Positions 34,106 through 46,520 of a DNA stretch of 64,000 nucleotides are shown in pieces. The notes beneath the pieces are model-generated. The model made no database searches. It worked only from the letters and a program-made list of their open reading frames with translations, and was not told the origin of the DNA. The translations under genes were made by a program, and so were the position numbers. Position 1 is the first letter of the stretch; the number at the start of each line of letters is the position of its first letter. The DNA comes from Cycas panzhihuaensis. Lineage: Eukaryota; Cycadophyta. The DNA is taken from assembly GCA_023213395.1 (NCBI GenBank), contig CM041465.1:3906001-3970000 (forward strand), read 5' to 3'.

Positions 34106-35155
34106 AATACATCACATCAAGGGAGCTTGTACTTTTATGAGGATGTACAAATAAGCTTAAGTAAGCTATATAATAAGTCTCCCTAACCCTCATAAAGTTG
34201 GCTTGATCTCCCACAAGAATAATATACAAGTGGTAAGAACCCCTCTCATGGTCACTTCACTCCTTTGAAGATATATCTAAACTTTGCCTAAGGTTCTAAT
34301 CTTGTAGCCTTCTTGATAACCAATCTTGATAGGCCTCATCCCTCCCCTGTTACTACTCCCCCCTGTACCCAATTATCACTATGCAGATCCTCCTATGGCT
34401 ATGTGAGGATCCCACCACACCCAACTCTATGAGTTACCTATGTACTACTACTACATCATCTCTTTCCTTGATTAGGCATTCTTTCTCTATGGAGAGGCTC
34501 TTAATTATTGCCTATAGAGAGGTAACTTATGTGTATAATATTGGAATATAAACCTTGACACTTTGGATGACCTATATAGGAGGAACAATCATAGGTACCA
34601 CTATTACCTGAGGTCCCTACTCTACCTACACTACCATCTATACCATTTTGGCCTCTTACTATGTAATGGTAGTATCTCTTTAGGTTATTATTACGTACAA
34701 TTTACTCCTCTTAACTCCCTAAATATCTAGGTCCCTTATTACCAATGTAGACATTGTTGTATGAGTGTGCACAACCATTAACACTCCTATATCAACCATG
34801 GGAATTTGGCCCTCTGCATAAACCATGGGTAATAACGATTCCAATGCCTAATGAGTGAGGTTAAGGGTAAATCTTTCAATCCTTATAATCATAGATAAAT
34901 AAAATAAGATCAGTCTCAATAGATATAATCAAATGCTCAAATGATAAACTCAAAATCAAAGATTCATAAAACAAGTAGGTAGGGATGACAAAATACCATT
35001 AGCACCACGTTTGCCCTTACCATTGTTATTATTGTTTCCCTAACTAGGGCTATCTCCCCAACTTATACCTTATTGTATAGCCCTCTATGGGACCAATCAT
35101 ATCTATGTGATTCTCTCCATTAGCCCCTACCTATCCCTCTACAATAGGGCTTGTC
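34106..35155. repeat. Tandem duplication unit B, left part
   Basis: Homologous to 29757-30805. It holds the head inverted repeat (34132-34144 with 34186-34197), no other recognised feature, and ends at the left target duplication TTGTC of element E. Confidence 0.85.
35151..35155. repeat. Target site duplication TTGTC, left (element E)
   Basis: TTGTC at 35151-35155 and again at 47200-47204. Removing one copy and the element restores alignment with unit A around 30800. Confidence 0.88.
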
Positions 35156-35494
35156 TATTGAAACAACAATAATAATGTATTTTATTGTAAACCAATGTAT
35201 TTCATAATTTAATGAAATTAACTAAGGTGTTATCTCCATCTATTACACTGAACTATGTAACACATTAACAGCAATGTTGGTCTATAAATTGAAACTATTT
35301 ATCAACCATTGTATTACATTTTTATCTATGTGAAAGCTTTGGTTCTACAATGTGTATGGTGTAACAAATTTGCCCATCACATCTTTTAGCAATAAATTTG
35401 TAATGTTTTTTTATTCATTTTTAATCTTATCTTTATACAAATCCTTATGTAAATTACACATGTTATATTTTTTTATCCTAATATAAAATTCACA
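35156..35494 (+). repeat. 5' LTR of E
   Basis: Starts TATTGAAACAAC (partner TGTTAAAACATTAAC) and ends AAAATTCACA. It has a TATA-like TCTATAAATTG near 35281. Roughly 82-85% identical to 46862-47199 by eye. Confidence 0.87.
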
Positions 35495-35506
35495 TGGTAT
35501 TAGAGC
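35495..35506 (+). promoter_or_regulatory. Primer-binding site of E
   Basis: TGGTATTAGAGC abuts the LTR end. The same variant is used by element D. Confidence 0.85.
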
Positions 35507-37376
35507 TTCAAATATGTGTAAATCAAGGTTATTGCAATTAATTTTTACTCTATTTAATGAAAATGTGAGTTCATTTGGTGAAAACAACACATTCTTATCA
35601 TCATTTCTGCATTATTTTATAAATTTTACTAGTGCTAGTCTATTTGATTGAATTGTAGGTTATGTGTGTGATGTGCACCACTCCAAGATGCTACCCAAAT
35701 GTTTGTAAGCAATTCTTTAATAATATTTAAAGTTACATCATTAAAACGGCATCATCTCAGATCGTTCAACTTTCATTTTCCTTGTTTCAACATGATGTGA
35801 TTTTAAATCACTTCATATGTACTTCAATCTATCTTCTACTAGTTTGTAGTAGGTTTAAGAGGCCACATAGTTATCCTAGGATTATTTTTTATTCATTTCT
35901 AATAAGATTGAGGCTATGTTTGAATAGTCATTCCTCTTAGTTTTTGTACAATTCTATGATTGTTTTTAGAGCTTAAAAACTCAGAGTAAAGATCAAACTA
36001 GTTGTAAATTTATCCTCTCAATAGGCTAAAGATATTTTAATCCTATTCACACTTGAATTTTTTTAGAATGATCTACTTTCATCTTATTCTAGATCATTGT
36101 AGATGCTTAAAACCTATGTGGCTGCTATAAAGCATCATCTGATGCAATTTTGACTTTTTTTTTAATAAAGTTTTACTTAAATTTAATGAAATTTGATAAT
36201 AAAATCAAATCCATAAAAGGGGCTTAATGATATGATCATGTTGATATCATATGATCAAATTTATAATTTTAAAGTGGAAGACTTCAAAGTGAAATAAATT
36301 ACTTTTAATCTTTTTTACATAATAAAAAAGATTAAATCATATTTAAATGTTTTTTTAGATCTATTAGCTCCTCAGATAATCAACCTCTGGTTATATGAAC
36401 TTATTCTATGACCAAGGGCTATTTCAAAAGGGAGCTTAAATCAAATCCCCAGTATTTCACCTTAAAAAAGAGGTTATTATAATATTTTTTGTATAACTTT
36501 ATAATAGAAGGTCAGATTTAAACAACATTTAAACCATTGGAATCTTGATTCAGAGCTCTACAATTTAGAGCTAGTTCAAGCCTTTTTTGAGCAAATCTTC
36601 ATGGGTTAAAAACTTCCAAAATAGACCCTTTTATTTGAGCCATAATAGATATTTTCTCTCTAATTAAAGGTTTATTTTTTATTTTATGAGGCTTTTAATA
36701 GTTGAATGATGATTATTTACATATGTTTTACTATCCTATCTACATTTTTACTGACTTTTGTATGTGCATTATGGTTGTAGGTGCCATTCTTGGATAAAGG
36801 AGGTTGAATTCCTCTCAAATATAAAATCAACTATAGAGCATCCTAAACCCTTTATTTTTCTTTTAATTATTTCATTTATTTTAAGTATTTTATATTCATT
36901 ATCATAAAAGAAACCCTCCTTATTTAAATAAGATCATATTTTTCAAAAAGAATTTTAATTCAAAAGATTAAAAAAAATAATCTTGAATAAAAATAAAACT
37001 ATTTGCTAGCCTTGTAAGGGGAATAGGTAGGACCCTTAAAGTTACCACTCTATACATGTCATTGGCTCTTCTCAAATTCTGTAGATATTAGAGAAGTCCA
37101 TTGGCTATAAGGTGTATCAAGTGGTAGGTTGAGGTATGAAAACTTTACCTTGGAGTTCAAAAACTAGGCTAAATATAGAGTGGGTGAATGCTTGGTTTAT
37201 AGTCCTTAGCTAGATCTATGATTAGGCATAAATTTAGTATAGGTGGATCAATAAAATAAGGGGGTCTTTTACCTTCTTAGTAGCCAATGTACTAAGGTAT
37301 ATAAAGTCTAAAGATCATATATTGTATTGAGGTATATAAAGCCTAAAGCCCATATACCAATGTATAGTGTCACTAT
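35507..37376 (+). other. Leader of E, no coding motif
   Basis: The part 36500-37290 matches the reverse complement of 9970-10660, the leader of A1; for example CCTTGTAAGGGGAATAGG here and CCTTGTAAGGGGAACAG there. I see no reading frame. It ends at the left edge of element F. Confidence 0.6.
37372..37376. repeat. Probable target site duplication ACTAT (element F)
   Basis: ACTAT precedes the 5' LTR of F and CCTAT (44728-44732) follows the 3' LTR; four of five bases agree. Confidence 0.55.
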
Positions 37377-37815
37377 TATTAGAAATAATTAATATTATCT
37401 TTCAATATTCACTTTATAATATTTTCCTTATAATATTTACTTTATAATGTTCATTGATCAATAGTTAATTATATGGTTTGGTGGAATGGATAACTATCCA
37501 TTTCAATGAACCCTTATCTTCTTAAAGGAATCTTTCCCATATTCTTGGAGGTTGGGTTGACTAGGTTACATAGGGTAGGGTGGTTATATATTATGAGAGA
37601 TGATGAGATCCTTAATCATCTCTATTATATCATTTTCTTATTTATTGTAATAATATTTATTTATTTAAGAGGTGGTTTTTTATGCCTAGTAGGAGGTTTT
37701 CCACCTGTTATATCTGGTATATTTATGTTGCTAAATGTTTTACAAATTTATGATTTATTACTGGTGATGTAATGATTTATACCTATGAATTTTAAATGCA
37801 ACCATCTCTTTAGCA
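37377..37815 (+). repeat. 5' LTR of F
   Basis: Starts TATTAGAAATAATTAAT (partner TGTTAG) and ends CTCTTTAGCA. An 88-codon hydrophobic open frame at 37506-37772 lies inside and recurs shortened in the 3' LTR; it is LTR sequence, not a gene. Confidence 0.9.
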
Positions 37816-37826
37816 TGGTATTAGAG
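37816..37826 (+). promoter_or_regulatory. Primer-binding site of F
   Basis: TGGTATTAGAG abuts the LTR end. Confidence 0.82.
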
Positions 37827-40029
37827 TAGGGTATCACAAATTTGCTAAAATAAATTAATAAAAGGTTTTTTTAATCAAGCCTTTTCATGCAAGTTCCTTT
37901 AAAAAAAAATTCTAAAGCAAAATTAAGCTAGAGCACATATTCTTTTTAAAAAGGTACTTCAAAATTATATTATTAAGTAAACAAAATAGTACAACTTTTA
38001 GGGTCTAGATAAGAATAACACATATATAGAAATTAAATAGTCTTTAGGATCTAGACAACATCAAAACATACAAAGGACAATTCATAGAGAACATGAGACA
38101 AAAATAAGTAAGCCTGCATGTAGGGCAGAATAAAGAGGACATGCTAAAAATTTCTACTTGATAAATATTTCTCTAGTTTAGGAAGGTTCTAACCAACATA
38201 ATGCTTTAGTCCTATTTGAAAAGGAGAAATCAATGAAGGTAATTCCCCTATAATTCCTTCTGCTTTGGCTTCAATTAAAGAAGTCTCAGGGAATAGCTAC
38301 CATTGTAGACACAAAGACTTTATTCAAGGATGTAGTAGTGTATGACAAGAAGGAAGAAGACACCATCAATTACCCAACTACATGTAATTAAAGACTTAAA
38401 AGGTCCTTATGTAGTTACATTTTATCAATAAATGGAGGACAAATATTGTAAATAAAGAATGAATAATATGAATACCAAATAGATGCCTATAAAATAGGGA
38501 AAAATGTAGACCGAAATAGAGAAATCTTGTCACAATGTAGAGACACAAAAACACCATATACCATTGAAAGGCCTCTGCTTGACTATCAAAACACCATTTG
38601 TATGCTAAAGTTTAGTGTTTGAGGTTGGTGATGAAGCTACTCATTCGAGCAAGTATGATGTAGTAGAGTCCTTTATAGAAGTCCATAGCCTTCTATTAAC
38701 TAAATGCTAACTAATCTCTACTCTCAAGACACCATTATCGATTGAAGGCCATCACATAGAGATGCAGATCCTTAAAGATACATAGAATAAAGATTCCATA
38801 GCCACCGCCTTCATGTAGTTGAAGAAGTCTCCACATAATTGAATGCAAACAAATAAACCATCTACTATCATAGCCCTAGAAAACTATTCTAAAATATGGT
38901 GAAACCCTAAAACTTAGGATAAATAAACTCGTGGATGCAAAATCTTACTAAAATCTATTTAATCTTTTTTTTTGCAAAGTTGTAAAATGTTTAAATCCAC
39001 TTCAATTTGATTTTGAATCTATCCATCTTTATATTTTATTCTTTTCTAATTTTTAGATTCAATTAAATTATATTGGTATCTTTCTTTGGGTCTGCCAGCC
39101 CCCTTCATACTAGCCCCCAGTCACATTAGCGCCACCCCCCCATATGACCTTGATCTAATTTTAAAAGGGGTTTAACCCCTATTTTTTAGAACCCCTATTT
39201 TACAAAAAAAGTTCTTGTACATTTTTTACTATAACGTCCTCATCCAGAGTTAGAATCTAGTTCCAAAAGTTACATTAGATTCTTAACATAGACACCAACA
39301 TTTTGACTAGTCATTTGAGTAATTTTGATGTTGTTTTTCTAGGGAAATCCTTATGCAAAGTCAATGGAATTAATTGTAACTAGGTAAGTTTAGGTACTTG
39401 ACTTAAACTTAAATATTTTCTTTATAATTTTTTAATATTATTACTTTAATTTAATACATAATCAATCTTTTCTTAATTTACTAATCAATCATACCATTTT
39501 CTTGCATATTTTTTAATAATTTTATCTAATTTAATAATTAATTAATTAAACCATTATTTTATTGATTTTTTATATAAACAATGTTAAAAGTATACAAATT
39601 CTTATATATCTAATGTAAATTTTTAAATTTATGATTATTGTAATTAATTTTTTAATGTGTTAAGGGGTCCATTTCCTTATAAAATTTAATTATATATTTA
39701 CATTTATATATGCATATTTATCAATGATATTTCTAATTCAAAATAAATGTATGATTAAAATTACACTTTTTTATGTCCAAAAGGTTTTTTAAACCTCATC
39801 ATTTCTTCACATGCTATTTACATTTAATTAATATTAATTCTCTTTAAGTTTTGAAATGCAATTATTATTATTATATTTAATTATGACTTGATATTTCTAT
39901 TTTCATCTTTTCATTCTCTTATCATTTCATTTTCATTCCATTAAAAGAGGATCTATAGTCATCAGTTTTATTCCCAAAATAGCACTCATGCCTAGGACAA
40001 TTTTTTACCCTTCAATTTTACTTTTAACA
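37827..40029 (+). other. Leader of F, no coding motif
   Basis: About 2.2 kb. It is A-rich up to 38900 and T-rich after 39350. I find no motif or clear repeat. Confidence 0.45.
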
Positions 40030-40900
40030 GGCTCAAATTATGCTGACTAGAAAGCTCACATATCCCATCATGTAATGTAACAAAAGATATGGTGATATGC
40101 CATAGGAGAATTTATAAAATTTATAGACACTTCATTAGAAGCCTATATGGTTTACCTGATGAATTTTGATGGAGCCCTAGGTACCATCCTAACCTCTCTA
40201 TCACTAGACATTAGTCAACAATTCTCTAAAATAGATGATCTTACCACTGTTTGGAATACATTGGAAGAAAAATATGATAAGGTTGATGCATAAAATCTAG
40301 CAGTGTTTGAGTAATAAATGTATGATTTAAACTATGATGATTTCTCTAAAGTTGAAGATTTCTTATCAAAACTTTAAATTATTAATAGAGATTTAGGAAA
40401 TTATATAAACTCTATAACAAAAAAATGTGACAAAGTCATAACTACCACACATGTAAAAGACAATGATACACTCATCTATTTTATGATCAATAAACTTCCT
40501 AAACACCTTAATCTTATTAAAGTTGTTAAGCAACAAGTAGGATATCCTTCAATAACCTTTAATCAGTTAATAAATCAACTGATTGATTACCAAACAATGA
40601 TAGTATAAACCAGAAAACTACAAGATTCTTCATAGGCTCTCTTTTCAAAATATAAGCCTCTAAATAAATATAAAATCGAAAATAATCATCACAATAGCCA
40701 TCCCAAATACCAGAAACCTCATAGAGATTCTTTCTTAAACAACTTCAATCAAAATTCTAAGTACTCTAGACCACCAAAATCCCATAATACTTCTGAACCA
40801 CCATTTTAAAAATGGAATACTTCTAACTGTAATCCTAATCAGAACATTAGTTATACCTACTATCATTAAAGGGCTACATAATTAATGTCTATAGGAATAG
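40030..40900 (+). pseudogene. Copia gag of F
   Basis: Reads FIDTSLEAYMVYLMNFDGAL, SQQFSKIDDLTTVWNTLEEK, then VITTTHVKDNDTLIYFMINK and LINQLIDYQTM. After it comes a basic Asn/His/Lys/Pro-rich linker (NNHHNSHPKYQKPHRDSF). The zinc knuckle near 40845 is too damaged to list its ligands. Capsid protein by family; broken by at least five stops. Confidence 0.72.
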
Positions 40901-41014
40901 AATCACTTTTGAAGCCTAGAAAGCTTCTAAGGGGATCCAATCACAATCCCATAATTCTAACCATTCATTAACTACTATTACATTAACACTTTTAACACTT
41001 ACATCATAACCACC

Positions 41015-41600
41015 ATTATGGATTTTAGATTCTGGTGCATCCTATCATATGATATGTCACTAAAAATATCTAACTTCTTATCAATTTGATCTTAATTTTA
41101 AAGAGGAAATCTCATTTGAAAGTGGATCTAAATTAAAAATCAAAGATATAAGAGACATTACCTTAAAATATGGTTTAATTAAAAATGTATTTTACATTCT
41201 AGGACTATTACCTATTCTCTTATCAATCTATCAAATCTACTAGAAAGACCTAGTTATAAAATTCTAGAAAGATAAATTCATTATTAAATAATCTATTAAC
41301 AAATTTAAAATTATTTCTTTAAGACCTGTTGATTATAAAATAGGTTTGTATAGCTTAAAGAATTTAAATCAATTTAAAACAAAATCCTTTAGTGCCTTCA
41401 TAACTAAATTTGACCCAGTTTGTAAGCTATGGTATGTATGGTTTGGCCATACAAGTTATGGTAAATTAAGATATTTAAATAAGCATGATATGGTATATGG
41501 ACTTCCTCAACTATCTACTATCTATGGTGTTTGTGAAGCATGTGTAATAGGTAAGCAACACATGGATTCTTTTTCATATTAAACATTATTTTGAGTAAAA
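41015..41600 (+). pseudogene. Copia protease and gag-pre-integrase of F
   Basis: WILDSGASYHMICH at about 41016-41058 has an intact DSG active site. The chain goes on to IKNVFYILGLLPILLSIYQI, and at 41346-41582 LYSLKNLNQFKTKSF, WYVWFGHTSYGKLRYLNKHD and GVCEACVIGKQH. The last two are the His and Cys pairs of the integrase zinc site. A stop follows at 41581. Confidence 0.78.
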
Positions 41601-42350
41601 GTTTCACTCAAACTTATTCACTTAGATATTTATGGCCCCTTCCAAGTACCTTCATACTCTGAAAGCAAATATTTTGTCACTTTTAGCAATGACATTTCCA
41701 AGAAATGTTGGGTATATATGCTCAAGACTAGAAGTCAAATATTTGATATATTTGTTAAATTTAAAACATTGGTTGAAAACTAATCTAACTCCAAAATTAA
41801 AATCTTTAGATTTGATAAAGAGTATCTAAGTAACAAATTTACTTCATACTATTAAAGCCACAAAATTAGATTTCAACATTTTGTTGCCTACACTCCTGAA
41901 TAAAACGGTGTTGCAGAATATAAAAATCGTACTCTTGTTGAAATGACTAGATACATGATACATGCAAAAGGTCTTGATCTTAAATTATGGGCTAAATTAG
42001 TAGCATGCTCTAACTATTTATTAAATCACCTACCAATTAAATCCCTATAAAATATGACACAAAAACAAAAATGGTTTAGTCCAAAACCAACTATAAAACA
42101 TCTTAAAGTATTTGGAAGTATTACTTGGGGACATATTCCTAAGGAAAAATGAAACAAACTTAATCTTAAAAGTGTTAAATTTATTTTCCTTAGCTATAGT
42201 AAAGAAAGTAAAGCTTACAGATTATTAGATCCTATTGCACATAGAATCTTAATTTTACGTGATGTTATTCTTGATAAAGAAGGCACTTCATCAAAAATAA
42301 ATCTTATAGAACTTGTTGTTAAGAGCTTATTAACTAATACTTATCTAAAA
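41600..42350 (+). pseudogene. Copia integrase of F
   Basis: Legible blocks: LIHLDIYGPFQVP (first Asp), FDKEYLSNKFTSY (second-Asp region: the Asp-Asn pair is changed), NGVAEYKNRTLVEMTRYMIH (catalytic Glu kept), KLWAKLVACSNYLLN, and the C-terminal KWFSPKPTIKHLKVFGSI, SKAYRLLDPIAHRILILRDV. A stop lies just before NGVAE, again where Gln is usual. Confidence 0.8.
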
Positions 42351-42699
42351 GACCTTTAGATATATAAGTAGATAGTGAAGTAATTGATAGCTTATCTTCA
42401 TAAGTCTAGAATTAGACCTTAAGTGAATCTAGTAAGTCTAATCCATCTAATCAAATATTTACTTATAATCAACTAAATTCTTTTGATCAACCTTCTACTT
42501 CTAATTCTTCAAGAAACAAATAACCAGTTTGGGCTTAAAAAATCCTTTTGGCTACTAGTTCTAATGTTGGTGATCCATTAGATACTAGAAGAACTCGATT
42601 ATAGAACCTATAAGTCAATTTTACATTAATGGCTAAAGTAATGACTACTAGTGACCTTAAAACTTATAAAGAAGTGTGTCATAATCATGTATAGTAACA

Positions 42700-43350
42700 A
42701 GTTATGTGAGTTGAATATGATGCTCTTTAGAAAAATTCAACTTGGGAATTAGTACCATTACCTCCTAGCAAGAATCTAGTAGACTACAAATGGATTTACT
42801 TAATAAAATATAATTCAAAAGGAGCAATTAAGAAACATAAGGCCCATTTAGTAGCTAAAGGTTTTTCTTAGGTTGACAGTATTAATTACATTAAAACCTT
42901 TACTCCTGTTTCTAAAATAAACATAATTAAAACCATCATTGCTCTTGTAGCCAAGTGTGGCTAGCAAATATATTAAATGGATGTGAAGAGCGCCTTTCTA
43001 AATGGCGATCTTAGAGAAAAAATTTACATGTCTCACTACTTGGTTTTATATGAAATCCTAATCTCATTTGTAAACTTAAAATATCATTATATGATCTTAA
43101 ACAAACACCCAGATCTTGATATATTAAGATTGATGATTATCTTCTTCAAAATAGATACATTAAATATGTTAATGATCATAATCTCTATTTCAAATGAGAA
43201 AATAATAATATTACCATTTTAATCCTTTATGTTAATGATATTATAATAACTAGATCATTACTTTCTCACATTCATAAGTTAAAATTAATTTTGATGAGTA
43301 AATTTAAAATGATATATTTGGGGCTTTTACATTATTTTCTAAACCTTCAA
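42700..43350 (+). pseudogene. Copia reverse transcriptase of F, active site lost
   Basis: Blocks: STWELVPLPPSKNLVDYKWI, IKKHKAHLVAKGFS, INYIKTFTPVSKINIIKTII, YXMDVKSAFLNGDLREKIYM, then LYVNDIIITRS at 43225. The family has YVDD; here the first catalytic Asp is Asn (43234-43236), a single G-to-A change. The segment HNLYFK before it is distorted by frameshifts. Confidence 0.82.
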
Positions 43351-43479
43351 ACCTATCAATTAGAATAAAAAATAACTATTTGTCAACCTAAATACATTAT
43401 TGATTTAATAAAAAGATTTAATATATAAAATGCAAAGCTAGCCCCTACTCCTGTGTAATTAATTGTAAAATTAATAACT

Positions 43480-44270
43480 GATTGTTAATATCCACCTTGT
43501 AATTCTACTTTATATCACCAATTAATAGGTAGTCTTATTTACTTAACCCATACTCACCCAGATATCTCCTATGATATTGCCTTATGTTCTAGGTACATGT
43601 AAAAACCTCATAGGTCTTATTGAAAAGCAACAAAATAAATTCTAAGATATCTTCAAGGTATAATCTATCATGGTTTAACCTATAACGTTTCTAATACTAA
43701 CCTTAAGTTAATAGGTAATATAGATTCAGATTGGGCAAAAGACTTTGATGATAAAAAATCTATAGTTGGTTATGTTTTCTTTCTCGATTCTTCTTCGATT
43801 ACATGGTCTAGTAAGAAGATGCAATCATTAGTATTATCAATAATAGAAGTCAAATATCAAGCATTTGTAGAAACCATAAAAGAATCACTCTAGATTAAGT
43901 CCCTATTAAGTGAACTTAGTTTATTTCCTAAATTTTCTATCCAAATTAATGTTAATAATCAAGGTGAAATATCTAAAGCTACTAATCCTATTGCATATTG
44001 TAGAACTAAGCATATAGAATTATACCAGCATTTTATTCATAATCTTATAAATGGCAATACTATTAATCTATTTTTTTATCCTATAGATTTATAGATTGCC
44101 AACATCCTAACCAAGCCATTGACTAAAGTCAAGATTATAAAGTTGCGAGAATTCTTAAAGATTAATGAAGTCTTCATCAAAGGGGGATTACCATATTGAA
44201 GTCTTCATCATCTTCTCTATCATATTCTTCTTTCTTCTTTTCTATCTTCTATATCATTTATTATATAAAA
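43480..44270 (+). pseudogene. Copia RNase H of F, active site lost
   Basis: Blocks: YHQLIGSLIYLTHTHPDISY, NIDSDWAKDFDDKKSIVGYV (first Asp kept), SSKKMQSLVLSIIEVKYQAF, INVNNQGEISKATNP and CRTKHIELYQHFIHNL, ending DILTKPLT-like NILTKPLTKVKIIKLREF. The Asp of the usual DNQ is Asn, and the usual EAEY reads EVKY. Both fit G-to-A or C-to-T. The polypurine tract AAAGAGGGA follows at about 44280. Confidence 0.8.
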
Positions 44271-44288
44271 GATAACATTAAAGAGGGA

Positions 44289-44727
44289 TGTTAGAAATAA
44301 TTAATTTTATCTTTTAATGTTCACTTTATAATGTTCTCCTTATAATACTCACTTTATAATGTTTATTTATTAATAGTTAATTTTATGGTTCAATTAAATA
44401 GATAACTAACCATTTCAAAGAATCCCTATCTTCTTAAAAGAATCTTTCCTATATTTCTAGAGGTTGGTTTGACCAGGTTATGTAGGGTAGGTTGGTTGTA
44501 TATTTTGAGAGAGGATGAGATCCTCAATCATATCCACTATATTATTTTCTTATTTATTATAATAATATTTATTTATTTAGGAGGTAGTTTATTATCCCTA
44601 GTAGGGAGTTTTCCACCTGTCATATCTTGTGTATTTATGTTGCTAAATATTTTAGAAATTTATGAGTTATTATAGGTGATGTGATGATTTATACCTAGGA
44701 ATTTCAAATGCAACCCTCTCTTTAACA
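44289..44727 (+). repeat. 3' LTR of F
   Basis: 439 bp, TGTTAGAAATAATTAAT to CTCTCTTTAACA, the same length as the 5' LTR. Confidence 0.9.
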
Positions 44728-45670
44728 CCTATTTTACCACTTATCAGTATGCACCACTAGACAAAATAACAATCCAAGACTTCTTGGAGACCCTTAAATA
44801 TAGCATTCTAGTTTAGTAGCCCAACTAGGTAGATAGAGCACTACAAATATTTTTAAAATCATAGCATGAATGATTTTATCAAACACCATAAAAATTAGTG
44901 GGGATATACCTTATCATGTATCTACTCAAGATCTGAACGACCTTATAGTTGAGATACTTCCTAATCTAGTTTCCTTAGCTACCTTTAATGCTAAGGATAA
45001 CACTGCTCTATCATTCCTCTATTTAGCCATTAAGGATCAAGTTGATCAAAATATTAAGACTACCCAAACTTCTTATGAAGCATGGAGCACTTTATGTTCC
45101 TTTTATAAGAGGAAGGATGACTCAAGATCTATTACTCTTAAATCATACCTTTTTGCCATTCCTTTTATTGGTATTATTGCCTCTCATCTAACTAAAATCA
45201 AAACCATTTGAAATGAACTTATTAACCTTAGTATACCTCCTTCAAATCATGGCTTAGTATCTTCTATCATCAATATCCTTCCTATTGCATTTAATAGCTT
45301 TGTCACTTACCTCTATGATACCTTTATTAAAATGGATTTCAATACTTTAGAGGGACTTTCGCTAAGAGAGGAAGGAATTCTCCATCGTATAGGAGTGGCA
45401 TCAATTTTTGACTTTACCTTTATATTAGTAGCTAGAAATATAGGTTAGAATTGACCACATAATTAGCCTCATTAGTAGCCATCACCTCAATAATCTCTTA
45501 CTCAAAGGTTTAGCTCTTTAAATATTTTAAAATAGTCTCAGTAGCTTTAACAACCTTAATTGCCCCAATAAACACTACAATCTCAACCATCAAAGAATCA
45601 CTAGTATAGGTAGAATGTCACCTACATGTATTGTGGGAAAAATGGGCATCTTTCTATTGAATATAGAAGG
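44728..45670 (+). pseudogene. Copia gag of E with degraded zinc knuckle
   Basis: From 44870, 113 codons read SLATFNAKDNTALSFLYLAI, KDQVDQNIKTTQTSYEAWST and LCSFYKRKDDSRSITLKSYL, close to A1. A stop at 45209 is followed by more gag (SIINILPIAFNSF). The knuckle at 45623-45664 reads YMYCGKNGHLSIEY: first and fourth ligand Cys are Tyr, second Cys and His remain. Confidence 0.8.
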
Positions 45671-45949
45671 ATATTGACTAACTTCTAGATATTTCAAAAC
45701 CAAGGGGGATAATCACATGGACTAAGTTTTAAATAAGGAGGCTAATACTTTCAGTAAGGTGTCCTACCATTCTAGTAGAATAGAAATCAATGGCAAAACT
45801 AGAACTAAAGGGCAAGCCAATAGGCCTAGATATCAACTTAAGAATTATAGAAATAATAGAAATATGTAACAAGGAGGCAATTTTGCTAAGACACATGACT
45901 CTACTCCATAAAACCAATATTATGCTGCTTTGTTATCCCAACTTATTGA

Positions 45950-46520
45950 TAACTCCTAGTTGATTCATTCTTGTACTATACATCACATGGCCAACATTAA
46001 AGACTTGTTAGAGGAGACTCATATAATTTAGGCTTAAACCATCAATTTTAGAGATAACCTAACTTATGATATAACTAAGGTTAGAAGAGCTCCAGTTGCA
46101 TTAAAGGATTCTAAAATCTAACATCATATAAACAACATCTTTTTAGTTCTAAGTATAAAGATGAATTTACTTTTTGTAAGTTAAATTGACAAGAAAAACT
46201 TAGATGTACTTTTTAGTCAATACTTTTGTAGAATAACAAACCATGCTACTAGATAACTTATTACAATAAGATATGAGGATAGTGGGCTCTAGAAATTTGG
46301 TGGTGTTTCTCTTACCACTAATCCTTCACTAGAATCATGTGCCATTGCCAATAACACTTAAGTTGATAAAGGAAAAGAAGCCATTATGGAATAACCTTCC
46401 TCTATGCATGAATAAGATGAATGTTCATACAATATAGATCCAACCACCTCCAAATACACCAAGGACTAGTTATAGCATTAATGTCTTGGTCACCTTAACA
46501 TGTAAAGCTTAAATCTTATA
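45950..46520 (+). pseudogene. Copia protease and gag-pre-integrase of E
   Basis: The protease site reads IHSCTIHHMAN, so the catalytic Asp is His and the Gly is missing. Then VALKDSK, a stop, HHINNIFLVLSIKMNLL and IDKKNLDVLFSQ, nearly the same as A1 at 8190-7990. It ends CLGHLNM, the first integrase zinc-site block. Confidence 0.75.

Larger units (their letters stand above)
37377..44727 (+). mobile_element. Copia element F nested in E, catalytically dead
   Basis: A 7,351 bp element with 439 bp LTRs, primer-binding site, ~2.2 kb leader, gag, protease, integrase, RT, RNase H and polypurine tract in copia order. It lies in the leader or gag start of E. The protease DSG is intact, but RT has YVND for YVDD and RNase H has lost its DNQ Asp. 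Many stops. The two LTRs have equal length but look about 85% identical, so it is old although younger than E. Confidence 0.92.

Noticed and set aside
37506-37772. 88-codon hydrophobic open frame, repeated shortened at 44469-44675
   Set aside because: It lies wholly inside both LTRs of element F. Its repeat reflects LTR identity, not a membrane protein gene.
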